64,000 nucleotides of DNA from Polyangiaceae bacterium (GTDB lineage Bacteria > Myxococcota_A > Polyangia > Polyangiales > Polyangiaceae). Below, piece by piece: positions 18,956 through 27,047 of this stretch (the first letter of the stretch is position 1; each line of letters begins with the position of its first letter). The notes below the pieces were generated by a model. It ran no database searches and was not told the origin of the DNA. It saw only the letters and a program-made list of their open reading frames with translations. The position numbers and the translations under genes were made by a program. The stretch lies in assembly GCA_041389725.1 (NCBI GenBank), contig JAWKRG010000005.1, forward strand, positions 434,001 to 498,000, read 5' to 3'.

Positions 18956-19536
18956 GCTCGCCCTCGCCGGGGATGGAGTCGCGCCTGCAGGCGATCGACG
19001 TGGCCCTGGAATTCGTCACGCGCCGAGCGAAGGCGCGATGCCACGGTGCCTCGCGGGATCTCGAGTGCCTCCGCGATCTCAGTCAAGCTGAGTCCCTCGA
19101 ACTCCGCTGCCACCAGCACCGCGCGCTTCTCGAGGGGCATTTGCGCCAGGACTCGATCCAGCAACTGTCGCGCGCGACGTTGATCCGTCAAAGAGTCTGG
19201 GTGAGGCGACGGATCCGAGAGTTCCAGCAAGACCTCGTCGCTGACTTCCTGTCGCCGGTTGCGCACGGAGCGCATTGCCGACGCGATTCGGTACGCGGTG
19301 CTCAGCAAGAAGGACCGCTCGCTGCCGAAACGAATGTCGCTCAATCGACGTGCTGCCACCAGCATCACCTCCTGCAGCGCATCGTCGGCATCGGCTTCTG
19401 CCAGGCCCAGTCGTCGCAGAAACCGCCACACCACACGCGAGTGCTCGGTCACCAGGGTACGCAGACGGTCACTCGCGGGCACGGCCCGCGGTGGATCCCC
19501 GGAAATGGGTGCACTGATCACTGCATCCGGCGCCAA
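18952..19536 (-). CDS. ECF-type RNA polymerase sigma factor
   Basis: The 194-aa product has sigma region 2 (VVWRFLRRLGL...ADDALQEVML) and region 4 with a helix-turn-helix (LTEIAEALEIPRGTVASRLR). It overlaps the downstream membrane-protein gene by 4 bp and lies 36 bp after the gene at 19573-20760, which is on the same strand upstream. The three probably form one operon. This sigma / TPR-membrane protein / secreted protein trio is a common layout in Polyangiales, with the second gene a likely sigma regulator. Confidence 0.93.
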   Translation of the reverse strand: MAPDAVISAPISGDPPRAVPASDRLRTLVTEHSRVVWRFLRRLGLAEADADDALQEVMLVAARRLSDIRFGSERSFLLSTAYRIASAMRSVRNRRQEVSDEVLLELSDPSPHPDSLTDQRRARQLLDRVLAQMPLEKRAVLVAAEFEGLSLTEIAEALEIPRGTVASRLRSARDEFQGHVDRLQARLHPRRGRA

Positions 19537-19572
19537 CGTTCACCTGCTAATGCCTGCTGGTGGAAGATCGGA

Positions 19573-20760
19573 TCAGAAAAAGCGCCCGCCAAGGGAAAAC
19601 TCCGCTGTGGGGTCCAGAGCGCTCGGCTGGTAGAGATGCGTGCGAGGGTTTCGGAAGACGTATTCGTCTCGGGTCACCGCGGCCTGCGCTCCCCCGGCCA
19701 AATCGACGAAAAAGACCGGACCGAGCAGCCAGGTGAGGCGACCCCGCAAACCCGCGGAGAGCCAAGGGCGAGTCTCGCTTCGCGGTCTCGCAACGTCCCG
19801 GCCTTCGGCTTGGATCGCGCCGGCGTCCGCTGCGACACAGGGACGGAAGACGAGGGAGTCGAGTAGCTGAAGCGCCAGCGGGCAGGCTTCCGCGCGAAGC
19901 GCCATCAAGCGAAAGGTCGCCGGCTGGTAGTCTGGGCCGATCGTGCCGGTCTGCGCCAAGAGCGGTTCAACCCGAAGCGCAAGTTGCCAGGGGCTCGACG
20001 CGGGGAACTCGAGTGCCGCGAAGGGCGCCGGGGTCAGCAGCACTTCAGGCGCTGGTCCCCACGTCGCCGTCATCGCAACGCCTGCGGAGACCACGCGCTC
20101 GGATGCTGGCGCGTTCTCCGAAGGTCGAGCTGAACGAGGAACCGGTGCGACCGCCTCGGGGCGTCGTTGCGGTGCAGCCGCAGGTGGCTTTCGTGGCTGC
20201 TTTGCTGCGGTGCTCGCGTCGCCAGCGTCGCTGTCCGAGCTACCCGCACTGCTCGCGTCACCTGTGCCGGGACGACCAATCACGGCCGCTTCGGGTGTCG
20301 TGTCCGCCTGCGGATCTACGGCCAGCGCGGCAGCGATCGCCAGCGCGAGCGCCACGCTCTGACACGTCTCCCCATCGATCTCGCGTTCAGCTGGTGACCG
20401 ATCGGAATCCAAGATGCGCAGCACGCCGGCATATCCAGCGTCAGAGCGAGCAATGGTGACTTCGAACTGCCGAACGTCGATCTCAGACGTCAGCTGGAAG
20501 TGCTGGGTACGTGCACGGATCTCAGCAATGAACTGCGTTCGCGTTGGACAATCCGCACTCGCCGCGTAGTTGATGCCTATGGCCTCAGTCTCGACTCCCA
20601 GCGCAGGGCGGGACGGAACCATGCCGAGGGTCATGGCCAGTAGCGCGCTCCAGCGCCGGACGAATCGTTTTGCGGACGTCACCGCCGCCCGATAGTTGCG
20701 CCCGCTGCCGACAGCGTTCAGCATCGGTGCTCGACTACGCCTTTTTCTGACCTGCGTCAC
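19573..20760 (-). CDS. secreted protein of unknown function in ECF operon
   Basis: The 395-aa product has an N-terminal export signal (hydrophobic WSALLAMTLGMV around residues 38-50) preceded by an unusually long basic region, so the true start may be the internal ATG at residue 13 or 43. A domain at about 55-150 (CPTRTQFIAEIRARTQHF... then C at ETCQSVALALAIAAAL) carries a conserved Cys pair and resembles the N-terminal domain common to many myxobacterial envelope proteins. An Ala/Pro-rich linker and a beta-rich, outer-membrane-like C-terminal region ending in GGRFF follow. It is the first gene of the sigma operon. Confidence 0.78.
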   Translation of the reverse strand: MTQVRKRRSRAPMLNAVGSGRNYRAAVTSAKRFVRRWSALLAMTLGMVPSRPALGVETEAIGINYAASADCPTRTQFIAEIRARTQHFQLTSEIDVRQFEVTIARSDAGYAGVLRILDSDRSPAEREIDGETCQSVALALAIAAALAVDPQADTTPEAAVIGRPGTGDASSAGSSDSDAGDASTAAKQPRKPPAAAPQRRPEAVAPVPRSARPSENAPASERVVSAGVAMTATWGPAPEVLLTPAPFAALEFPASSPWQLALRVEPLLAQTGTIGPDYQPATFRLMALRAEACPLALQLLDSLVFRPCVAADAGAIQAEGRDVARPRSETRPWLSAGLRGRLTWLLGPVFFVDLAGGAQAAVTRDEYVFRNPRTHLYQPSALDPTAEFSLGGRFF

Positions 20761-20808
20761 TTTTGTCGATCCGTTGCAGTCGCTCGGAGCATTAGCAGCG
20801 GAGGTTGA

Positions 20809-22002
20809 ATGATGAACCGACTGACTTCGGCGACGACGTTCGCTTTGCTTGCAGCGCTAGGGTGCACATCGGAAGTTCCGCTTGGCGATGGCACCGGCGG
20901 AACAGCTGGTGCGCAGACCGGGGGCAGCGGCGGCGCCGCAGCGGGTGCGGGAGGCACGGCTGCTGCGGGTGGCAGCGCAGGTAGCAGCGGTGGCGCGGCT
21001 GGTGCTGGCGGAACCGCCGGCGGCGGTGGCAGCAGCGGTAGCGCTGGCTCAGGCGGCGCCGCGACATGCGTTCCCACGGCCGTGACTGGAGCCTTGACCG
21101 AACTCGTCGGTGACGCAGCAGGCCTGTACGCCGTCGCCGAGAGCGGCGACACCCTCTACTACGCCGTGGCTAGCACCAAAGCGGCGACGACCCTCGGCTC
21201 CGTGAAGAAGGACGGAACCGGTCAGAGCAAGGTCTACGGATCCGGCGATGCGCCTGGCTATGTGCCCACCGTGCTGGAGACCGACGCCACGCACCTCTAC
21301 TGGTTGGCGGGTGGCGTGCAGAGCCACGCCTACCGTCGACCCCTCGTCGGCGGGCCCGCTGAGGCCATCAACGTCAATCCGATCGTCGGCGGCTCCACGG
21401 CCCTGGCGGCGACGTCCAACTCCGTTTTCTGGGCCAACGGGTCGACGGTGTACGCATCGCCCAAGAGTTCCCCGTCTCCGCAAGTGGCCTATGCCGTCAC
21501 TCCGGGTCGAATGACCGGGATCAGCATGGCCAGCAACGGCGACGATGTCGTTTGGGTCGAGTGGATCGATCCAAACGAGACGATCGCGACTGAGCACATC
21601 CTGCGGAAAGGAAGCGAGAAGCTCGCTCCGGCGCAGACTGTATTGTCGTTCCCGACTTTCCACCCGACCAGCGTCGCCGTCGACGCGACGGACGTGTACT
21701 ACGCGCAGGGTGGCAAGGGAGTCAGTCGCATCGCGCTGACGGGCGGTTCTCCCACGACGCTGCATCAAGGGGAGATCGTCTCGCACATCTCGATGGACGC
21801 CACGAACGTGTACTTCCTCGAGAACGCCGGAGACTGTCGCACGTTGATGGCCGTGCCAAAGGCGGGTGGAGCCGCCGTAGCGCTTGCCACCGGGCTGCCG
21901 GGCAGCGCGTCAGGGCTCGAACAGGGGAACAACCTCGACGTCGACGCGACGGACGTTTTCGTCGGAACCTTCGCTGGAAAGATCTTCAAGGTCTCCAAGT
22001 AG
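20809..22002 (+). CDS. Gly-linker lipoprotein with beta-propeller
   Basis: A GGAGG ribosome-binding site (20800-20804) precedes two adjacent ATGs (20809, 20812); the second has the better spacing. The 397-aa product has a lipobox (ALGC), a Gly/Ala/Ser linker (about 27-85) and a propeller made of blades with xDAxxLYWxxxG and xxVFWANGSxVY motifs. It belongs to the same loose group as the gene at 15305. The ligand is unknown. Confidence 0.86.
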   Translation: MMNRLTSATTFALLAALGCTSEVPLGDGTGGTAGAQTGGSGGAAAGAGGTAAAGGSAGSSGGAAGAGGTAGGGGSSGSAGSGGAATCVPTAVTGALTELVGDAAGLYAVAESGDTLYYAVASTKAATTLGSVKKDGTGQSKVYGSGDAPGYVPTVLETDATHLYWLAGGVQSHAYRRPLVGGPAEAINVNPIVGGSTALAATSNSVFWANGSTVYASPKSSPSPQVAYAVTPGRMTGISMASNGDDVVWVEWIDPNETIATEHILRKGSEKLAPAQTVLSFPTFHPTSVAVDATDVYYAQGGKGVSRIALTGGSPTTLHQGEIVSHISMDATNVYFLENAGDCRTLMAVPKAGGAAVALATGLPGSASGLEQGNNLDVDATDVFVGTFAGKIFKVSK

Positions 22003-22089
22003 CGCTGCCGGCGCTCGAAAGCCGGTTTCGCTCGGGCGGGAGCGGCGCTCGCGCTTCGCTCCGCGTGCTGCTACGCTCGTGTGTTTGCC

Positions 22090-22593
22090 ATGAAGTTCGT
22101 GCGCGATCATTACGAGGTGTTGGGAGTCCCGGTGTCGGCGGATGCAGCAACCATCCGCCGTGCCCACCGAGTTCGCGCGGTCTATGACCATCGAAGGGGT
22201 GCTCTGGGCATCAAGGCACAGTTGGAAATGTTACAGGAGGCGCGGGATCTGTTGCTCGATCCCGATCAACGCCGCGCTTTCGACGCGCTGCGGGAGGACC
22301 TCTTGGTCCGACCGCAGCGTCAGCGCAACGACATCGAGGCCGAACGTGTGCGTCGGGAAGGGCGACGGCGCCAAGCGCTGAATCGCAGGATCGGCGTTGA
22401 AAGCCAGCGATTGGGACGTGCGCGGGTCGCCCAAAACGAAACGACTCTGGCAACCCTCGGACTGCTGTCCACGCCGCGAGACGCACCGTCGGTATCGCGT
22501 GTTACCTGGGCACGCCGACTCGGGGTGTTGGTTGGCCTCGCGCTCATTCTCGTCGTTGCGCTTGCGGTGCTACTCTACCTCACGCGCCGCTAG
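22090..22593 (+). CDS. J-domain-like membrane protein lacking the HPD motif
   Basis: The 167-aa product (ATG 22090) begins with HYEVLGVPVSADAATIRRAH, a clear J-domain helix I-II pattern, and has the helix III block LQEARDLLLDPDQRRAFD. The His-Pro-Asp tripeptide that stimulates Hsp70 is replaced by YDHRRG, so it should not activate DnaK. A basic coiled region and a C-terminal membrane helix (about 142-163) follow. It is probably a membrane-tethered J-like adaptor; the partner is unknown. Confidence 0.8.
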   Translation: MKFVRDHYEVLGVPVSADAATIRRAHRVRAVYDHRRGALGIKAQLEMLQEARDLLLDPDQRRAFDALREDLLVRPQRQRNDIEAERVRREGRRRQALNRRIGVESQRLGRARVAQNETTLATLGLLSTPRDAPSVSRVTWARRLGVLVGLALILVVALAVLLYLTRR

Positions 22594-22617
22594 CTCTTCG
22601 CGCGAACGTACCTGAAC

Positions 22618-22812
22618 TCAGAGCGACTGGGTGGACTTGGCCCCGTCCGGCGTGTCGTTGTAGGCCAAGGTCACGGCGAGAAACCCCAGGCCCAAGGCCA
22701 GGACCAATCCGATGAGGACGCCGTACTTTTTGGCTGCTCGTTGGCGCTCGATGGTCCGGAGTGAGTGGCGGAGCTCGTCGTCGTCACTCAACATGTTTTG
22801 ATTGCTGCTCAT
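22618..22812 (-). CDS. small single-pass membrane protein
   Basis: This is a 64-aa product with a charged N-terminal helix (DDDELRHSLRTIERQRAAKK) and one membrane segment (about residues 30-50). A GAAGGGG-like ribosome-binding site lies upstream of the ATG. The compact layout and amphipathic-then-hydrophobic pattern support a real gene. Convergent with the J-like gene, 25 bp away. Function unknown. Confidence 0.65.
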   Translation of the reverse strand: MSSNQNMLSDDDELRHSLRTIERQRAAKKYGVLIGLVLALGLGFLAVTLAYNDTPDGAKSTQSL

Positions 22813-22963
22813 GTGCGACCCCTTCGGGGAGGTCCACCGAACATTTCGCCAAACCCCCTACGCGACCACCTAGCACCGGAAGCACGAACGTCAAGGTGTT
22901 GCATGCGCAACATGACGCATCCTGCGCGGTATCGAGTTCCGTGAGCTCGGTCTCGCGACAGCT

Positions 22964-23278
22964 TCAGTTCGCACCGGGACCTGGCATCGGGTTCATCGGT
23001 TCCGGAAAACGGCGCTGCTCACTCGCTGGCGCTTGCTGAGGCAGTCCGCGCTCCTGACAGCCGTGAGCCGAGTCCAGCCCCGACACGCCACCACACACGT
23101 ACTCTCTGCTGCGCCCGCAACCCGTCGCCAAGTACACGTTGCCGCCGCGCTCACGAACGCCGACCTGACTCTCGGGGCAGCCAACCTCTCTGGAAAAGCG
23201 CGCTCGCAAGCTGCTTGCCGTAGTGGCGCAGCCTGTGACTGCCAGGACTACCAGCATTAGCTCGACGATACGTCGCAT
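22964..23278 (-). CDS. small Cys-containing lipoprotein
   Basis: The ATG at 23278 gives a signal peptide with lipobox VTGC (Cys16) and a 104-aa product. The frame is open 64 codons further upstream, but that part is a remnant of another gene. The mature part has four further Cys and a GGNVYLATGCGRSREYVC block seen in small myxobacterial lipoproteins; it ends in a Pro-rich tail (PEPMNPMPGPGAN). Function unknown. Confidence 0.7.
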   Translation of the reverse strand: MRRIVELMLVVLAVTGCATTASSLRARFSREVGCPESQVGVRERGGNVYLATGCGRSREYVCGGVSGLDSAHGCQERGLPQQAPASEQRRFPEPMNPMPGPGAN

Positions 23279-23332
23279 CGATTGAGCGTAGCACCTCGCG
23301 AACGCGCGAGCGCCGAGACCGTCAGCGAAGAT

Positions 23333-23404
23333 GCGCGCTGCCCAGAATCGTTCGAGGTTCGTCTGCGCTTGCCTCCGCACCTTGTTCTGAACCAGCGGGG
23401 GCCC
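23333..23404 (-). pseudogene. duplicated 3' fragment of a SnoaL-like gene
   Basis: On the minus strand this stretch reads PLVQNKVRRQAQTNLERFW, matching PLVRNKVRGQAQKNLARFL at the C terminus of the SnoaL-like protein encoded 1.2 kb away (24604-25074). The nucleotide match is also visible over about 60 bases (CCGCACCTTGTTC is shared). It has no start and is fused in frame to the 5' side of the small lipoprotein gene. It is a decayed partial copy, in the same orientation as its parent. Confidence 0.6.
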
Positions 23405-23519
23405 ACGGCGACTGACTTCGCAACCACCGGCCCGAAGCGAGCTGGTCTGCCGCAGGAGACGCAAGACCAAGTGAAGTCACTAGCTGCCCAATTCGACAGC
23501 GACCTTGCACGCTGCCCGC

Positions 23520-23979
23520 ATGAATCAAGCACCACAGCTGACTCCCTTGTTGGTGGCCCGAGATGCCGTCGAAGCCATCGCGTTCTACGAGCAAGCCTTC
23601 GGCGCGAACGAACGAGTTCGCTTCATGAACACGCCGCTAGGAGTTCTTGCCCATGCAGACCTGACGATCGGCACCGCGCAGTTTTCGCTGACCGAGGAGC
23701 TGCCCAACTTCAACAGCGATGCGCCTCCAACCTTGGGTGGCTCGCCGGTCGTGTTGCAACTGAAGGTCACGGACGTCGACGCAGCCGTCGAACGCGCAAC
23801 ACGCGCTGGCGCCGTGGTCGTCTTCCCAATCGGCGAGTGGCGAACGCATGGCGCGGCTACGCGATCCGTTCGGGCACCTGTGGATCGTGAGCCAGGTGAT
23901 CGAGGTACTCAGCGAAGACGAACGGCGGAAACGCCGGGACGCTTTGATCGCGTCCTTCACCAGCGCGGCCAGCGAATAA
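23520..23979 (+). pseudogene. VOC-superfamily (glyoxalase-like) protein, frameshifted
   Basis: From the ATG at 23520 the frame encodes a PhnB/VOC-type protein (TPLLVARDAVEAIAFYEQAF ... VTDVDAAVERATRAGAVVVF). At about 23833-23842 the match moves to another frame, which supplies the missing C-terminal motif GERMARLRDPFGHLWIVSQ and a proper stop at 23979. The uncorrected frame instead runs on, nonsensically, into the next gene. One lost base near GGCGAGTGG, or a sequencing error, would explain it. If the frame is restored the protein is about 153 aa, a normal family length. Confidence 0.75.
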
Positions 23980-23981
23980 CG

Positions 23982-24533
23982 ATGACGAAGTTACCGCAGG
24001 GTGGGGCCGTGTGGCAACCGGGAACAACCAGCAGCGGGATCCATCTGATCTTGGGACCGGTGGGCGCCGGCAAGACCACCTATGCTCGGAAGTTGGCGAA
24101 GAGCCTGGCTGCCCCGGTCTTCGATCTGGACGACTGGATGGCTACACTGTTCGGCGATGACCCGCGTCCCGACCAGGGGCGCGTTGCTTGGTACCTCGAA
24201 CGGAAAGAGCGCTGCGTGCGACAGATCTGGGTGACGGCCAGCGAGCTGCTCCGCTTGGGCAGGCCGGTCGTGCTCGAGCTGGGCCTGGTGCGGCGCACGG
24301 AGCGCCAGGCTTTCTATGACCGCGCGGAGGGCGAGGGCTTTGAGCTCATCTTGCACCTACTGGATGCGCCGCGAGACGAACGAAGACGCCGCGTGCTGAT
24401 GCGCAACGAAACACGCTCGGAAACCTTCTCGATGGTCGTCCCGCTCGAGTACTTCGAGCTGGCCAGCGACGCTTGGGAACCGCTGGCTGACGACGAAGTC
24501 ACGGGCCGACGCGTGCTCGCGAAGCACGGCTAG
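23982..24533 (+). CDS. P-loop ATPase/kinase-like protein
   Basis: The ATG at 23982, two bases after the VOC stop, gives 183 aa. Walker A is GPVGAGKTT (about residues 24-32). A later VFDLDDWM block and LLDAPRDERRRRVLMRN resemble small nucleotide-binding kinases of the AAA_33 or zeta-toxin type that phosphorylate small molecules. The tight spacing suggests coupling to the VOC gene. Substrate unknown; no antitoxin gene is adjacent, so I do not call it a toxin. Confidence 0.82.
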   Translation: MTKLPQGGAVWQPGTTSSGIHLILGPVGAGKTTYARKLAKSLAAPVFDLDDWMATLFGDDPRPDQGRVAWYLERKERCVRQIWVTASELLRLGRPVVLELGLVRRTERQAFYDRAEGEGFELILHLLDAPRDERRRRVLMRNETRSETFSMVVPLEYFELASDAWEPLADDEVTGRRVLAKHG

Positions 24534-24603
24534 ACAGCCCGCGACCGCGATGGCTACCAACGCCAGTTCGGACGATGGGTTGCGTGTGGTCGCTGCTGAC
24601 GAG

Positions 24604-25074
24604 CTACGCGGGCTTCCCCAAGAATCGTGCGAGATTCTTCTGCGCCTGACCCCGCACCTTGTTCCGAACCAACGGGCTCCAACCGAGCAGCGTTCCGACG
24701 GGGCCCAGAGCCTGTCTCGACCAACGCCACAGGTCGAATTGGTCGACGTGCGTGACGATCACGCCGTCACGAAATGTGTAGCGCGCGTCGATCACGTTGT
24801 GCACCTTTCGACCCGTCTGGCTGAAGGTGTACCAGGCTTCCCAGTGTGCGCTCCCTGCCTGGTCGTCTGCGCCGATGGCGGAAGCCTCGACGCGAATGTC
24901 CGTCGCACGCTCGCACAGCATTCGCCACATGGCACCTACCTCCGGGCCCCGAAGAGCCGGGAAGACAGGATCGGAAAAGGTTGCGTCAGGCGCATAGCAC
25001 TGCGCCATGCCGTCGCCGTCTCGCGCGCCGAGCGAGTGGTACAGCTTCTCGATCAGCGCTTCACTCGGGTGCAT
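24604..25074 (-). CDS. SnoaL-like / NTF2-superfamily protein
   Basis: The 156-aa product has the NTF2-fold pattern: YHSLGARDGDGMAQCYAPDA, FSDPVFPALRG, HWEAWYTFSQTGRKVHNVIDA and VDQFDLWRW. This family covers polyketide cyclases, isomerases and ligand-binding proteins of about 130-160 aa. It lies 15 bp upstream, on the same strand, of the beta-helix lipoprotein gene, but a functional link is doubtful. A partial copy of its 3' end lies at 23333-23404. Confidence 0.88.
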   Translation of the reverse strand: MHPSEALIEKLYHSLGARDGDGMAQCYAPDATFSDPVFPALRGPEVGAMWRMLCERATDIRVEASAIGADDQAGSAHWEAWYTFSQTGRKVHNVIDARYTFRDGVIVTHVDQFDLWRWSRQALGPVGTLLGWSPLVRNKVRGQAQKNLARFLGKPA

Positions 25075-25089
25075 CCTTTGATCCCTTCG

Positions 25090-26478
25090 CTACTGAAAGC
25101 TCTGTAGGTAGGCTTGGAAGGTCTGCTGGCTCGCGCACAAGCCGCGCGTCACGCTGGCTCGGGCGCACAGCTCGTCGCGAATGCGGCCGCTGTCGAAGGC
25201 GGAGAGATTGATGCTCTTGGGTCCTGCACCCGTCGTCGACCCGGAGACACCGTCCAAGGCTTTGCCGCCGTTGTTCTGCACTTTGCTGTCGCTCAAGGTC
25301 ACAGTGGAACTGCCGTAGCTTGCGACGCCAGTGCCGCTGTTCCCCAAGCTCGCGATGCGAGTGAGAGCGATCGAGCCGCCGACGTTGGCGGTGATTCCGT
25401 TCTGAGAGTTCTGCGCGCTGTAGCTATCGCTAACCGCAGCTGCATTGACCTGGCCGTTACCCTCGAATGCGATGCCCGAGTAAGCGTTCGCGACCGCGTA
25501 GCACTCTACGAACTTCACGTTGGTGTGAGAGTTCGTATGGGAATTCTGGATGAGTGCCCCGAGCCCCTCTGCACTCGAATGACTCTCCTTGAGGCTGTCC
25601 AACGCGACGCACTGCTCGCAGGTGGAGTCCTGGGACTCGTAGAACATGATCACGCCTTCAGGTTCGCTTTGCGTGGCCGACGCACTGCCGATGCCCCAAC
25701 CGCCGTCCTTGCGCGCCACCAATCGACGCAGCGTGACGTTCTGGGCGCGATAGACCAGCACGGAGTATCGTCCGCCCAGCCCACGCAGGATGCAGTCCTC
25801 GCACAGCACGTCCCAAGCTCCCGGCTGAAAGTCGTTGCTGCCAATGGCCAGGCTCACCGTGTTGCCCGAAGCGGGACCGCCCACGAAGGTGCTGCGGTAG
25901 AAGCGCACGTTGCCGCCCACCACGGCCTTGGTGTCCGGGCCCTCGAAGCGCAGTCCCTCCAGCTGCAGAAAGTGGTCTCCGTTCTTGTAGAGGTCGAGGG
26001 GGCCGGTCACGGTAGCGGCCGCATCGTGCTCGGCGCGCACGACGGTGAAGGCGCCGGCGGTGCCGGACGGGAAGGTCGCTGCGTCGATGCCTTCCGCGTA
26101 GCTGCCGTCACCGATCACCAGCGCTTCACCCGGCTTCATCTGCTTGCCGGCGTAGGCGAAGGTCTTGCATGGACTGCTGCTACTGCTGCAGTCACCACTG
26201 TCGTTTCCGTTCACGGCAACGTAGCGATCCCCGGTCGCACCGCCGCCAGTACCCCCGCTGCCGAGCCCGCCGCTTCCAGCTCCTCCGGAGGCGTTGCCGC
26301 CGCTGCCACCCGCGACGCCTCCGCTCCCGGCCGCGGCGCCGCTTCCCGCGGACGCCCCCGTTCCGCCGTTCCCCGAACTCGCTCCCGTACCGCCAGCGCC
26401 GCTCGAGTCGTCGCTGCCGCACGCCACGAGTAGCGCCACCGAGCCGAGCAACGCCACCAACCACCCTCGATCTCGCAT
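25090..26478 (-). CDS. right-handed parallel beta-helix lipoprotein
   Basis: The ATG at 26478 is chosen for its signal peptide and lipobox (LLVAC); the frame upstream runs into the heptanucleotide repeat. The 462-aa product has a Gly/Ser/Ala linker (about 22-78), then YVAVNGNDSGDC...PCKTFAYA, the opening motif of parallel beta-helix proteins, followed by about twelve coils with Asn/Ser/Gly turns. A Cys pair (CEDCIL, CEQC) lies in the helix. A polysaccharide-binding or lyase-type surface protein is likely, but no active site is assigned. Confidence 0.87.
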   Translation of the reverse strand: MRDRGWLVALLGSVALLVACGSDDSSGAGGTGASSGNGGTGASAGSGAAAGSGGVAGGSGGNASGGAGSGGLGSGGTGGGATGDRYVAVNGNDSGDCSSSSSPCKTFAYAGKQMKPGEALVIGDGSYAEGIDAATFPSGTAGAFTVVRAEHDAAATVTGPLDLYKNGDHFLQLEGLRFEGPDTKAVVGGNVRFYRSTFVGGPASGNTVSLAIGSNDFQPGAWDVLCEDCILRGLGGRYSVLVYRAQNVTLRRLVARKDGGWGIGSASATQSEPEGVIMFYESQDSTCEQCVALDSLKESHSSAEGLGALIQNSHTNSHTNVKFVECYAVANAYSGIAFEGNGQVNAAAVSDSYSAQNSQNGITANVGGSIALTRIASLGNSGTGVASYGSSTVTLSDSKVQNNGGKALDGVSGSTTGAGPKSINLSAFDSGRIRDELCARASVTRGLCASQQTFQAYLQSFQ

Positions 26479-27047
26479 GTGTTCGAGACTACCACCTCTC
26501 CGAGGGGCAAACGAAGTGAGTGCCGTCAAGGCAGCAGGCAAAGTGCGCTTCAGCTGTGCACGACGCCTTCCCGTCTTCGAGGGGTTGGGTCGCCATCCGC
26601 CGACATGCGGGCGACGCGTCGCGCACTGGCGCGCAACTCCTAGACCCAACCCAATTGCAAGGCAGCGTAGCCGGAACCGTGACGCTGGGCTATCAGCCAT
26701 CAGCCATCAGCCATCAGCCATCAGCTATCAGCCATCAGCCATCAGCCATCAGCCATCAGCAATCAGCCATCAGCAATCAGCAATCAGCAATCAGCAATCA
26801 GCTATCAGCCATCAGCTATCAGAGAAGATCCCGCGGTCAGCTCAAACTGCGCGAGCTCTGCGCGTTCCCAGCGCTCGCTTTCGCACCGCCAAGCGGATCG
26901 CTGATTGCTGACCGCCAGCGATACAACGCCGAGTCCTGCGAAACTTGACCAAGATTGCGTCCGCAAAGGGACCAAGGCCCCGGGCGCAAAGCCTTCGTCT
27001 CTTCTCGCGGACGCTACTGACTGGCGCGCTGCCTACGACGACTTACA
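26479..27047. other. intergenic region with tandem repeat
   Basis: No supported gene lies in this 569-bp gap. Frames crossing the 7-base repeat stay open only because a 7-mer repeat reads the same in every frame. Beyond the repeat, GATCGCTGATTGCTGAC at 26897-26913 is an inverted copy of about two repeat units, able to pair with the array. The rest shows no recognisable signal. Confidence 0.6.
26691..26823. repeat. heptanucleotide tandem repeat, 19 copies
   Basis: Nineteen consecutive 7-base units of the form [CAT]ATCAGC fill exactly 133 bp. The first base varies (C in 10, A in 5, T in 4 units), while ATCAGC is constant except for the last unit. There is no spacer, so it is not a CRISPR. The variant pattern, with A-units clustered in the distal half, suggests slippage and unequal expansion. 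Confidence 0.95.

Noticed and set aside
23505..24533. A natural VOC-ATPase fusion protein of 342 aa
   Set aside because: The middle part is the VOC C terminus read in the wrong frame; two normal-length proteins explain the sequence.
23982..24533. Zeta-type toxin
   Set aside because: The P-loop resembles it, but no epsilon-type antitoxin or specific toxin residues are visible.
26691..26823. CRISPR array
   Set aside because: The repeat unit is 7 bp with no spacers, and there are no cas genes in the window.
26501..26948. Protein made of SAISHQP repeats
   Set aside because: A 7-base repeat gives this peptide in any frame; no start signal or domain supports it.
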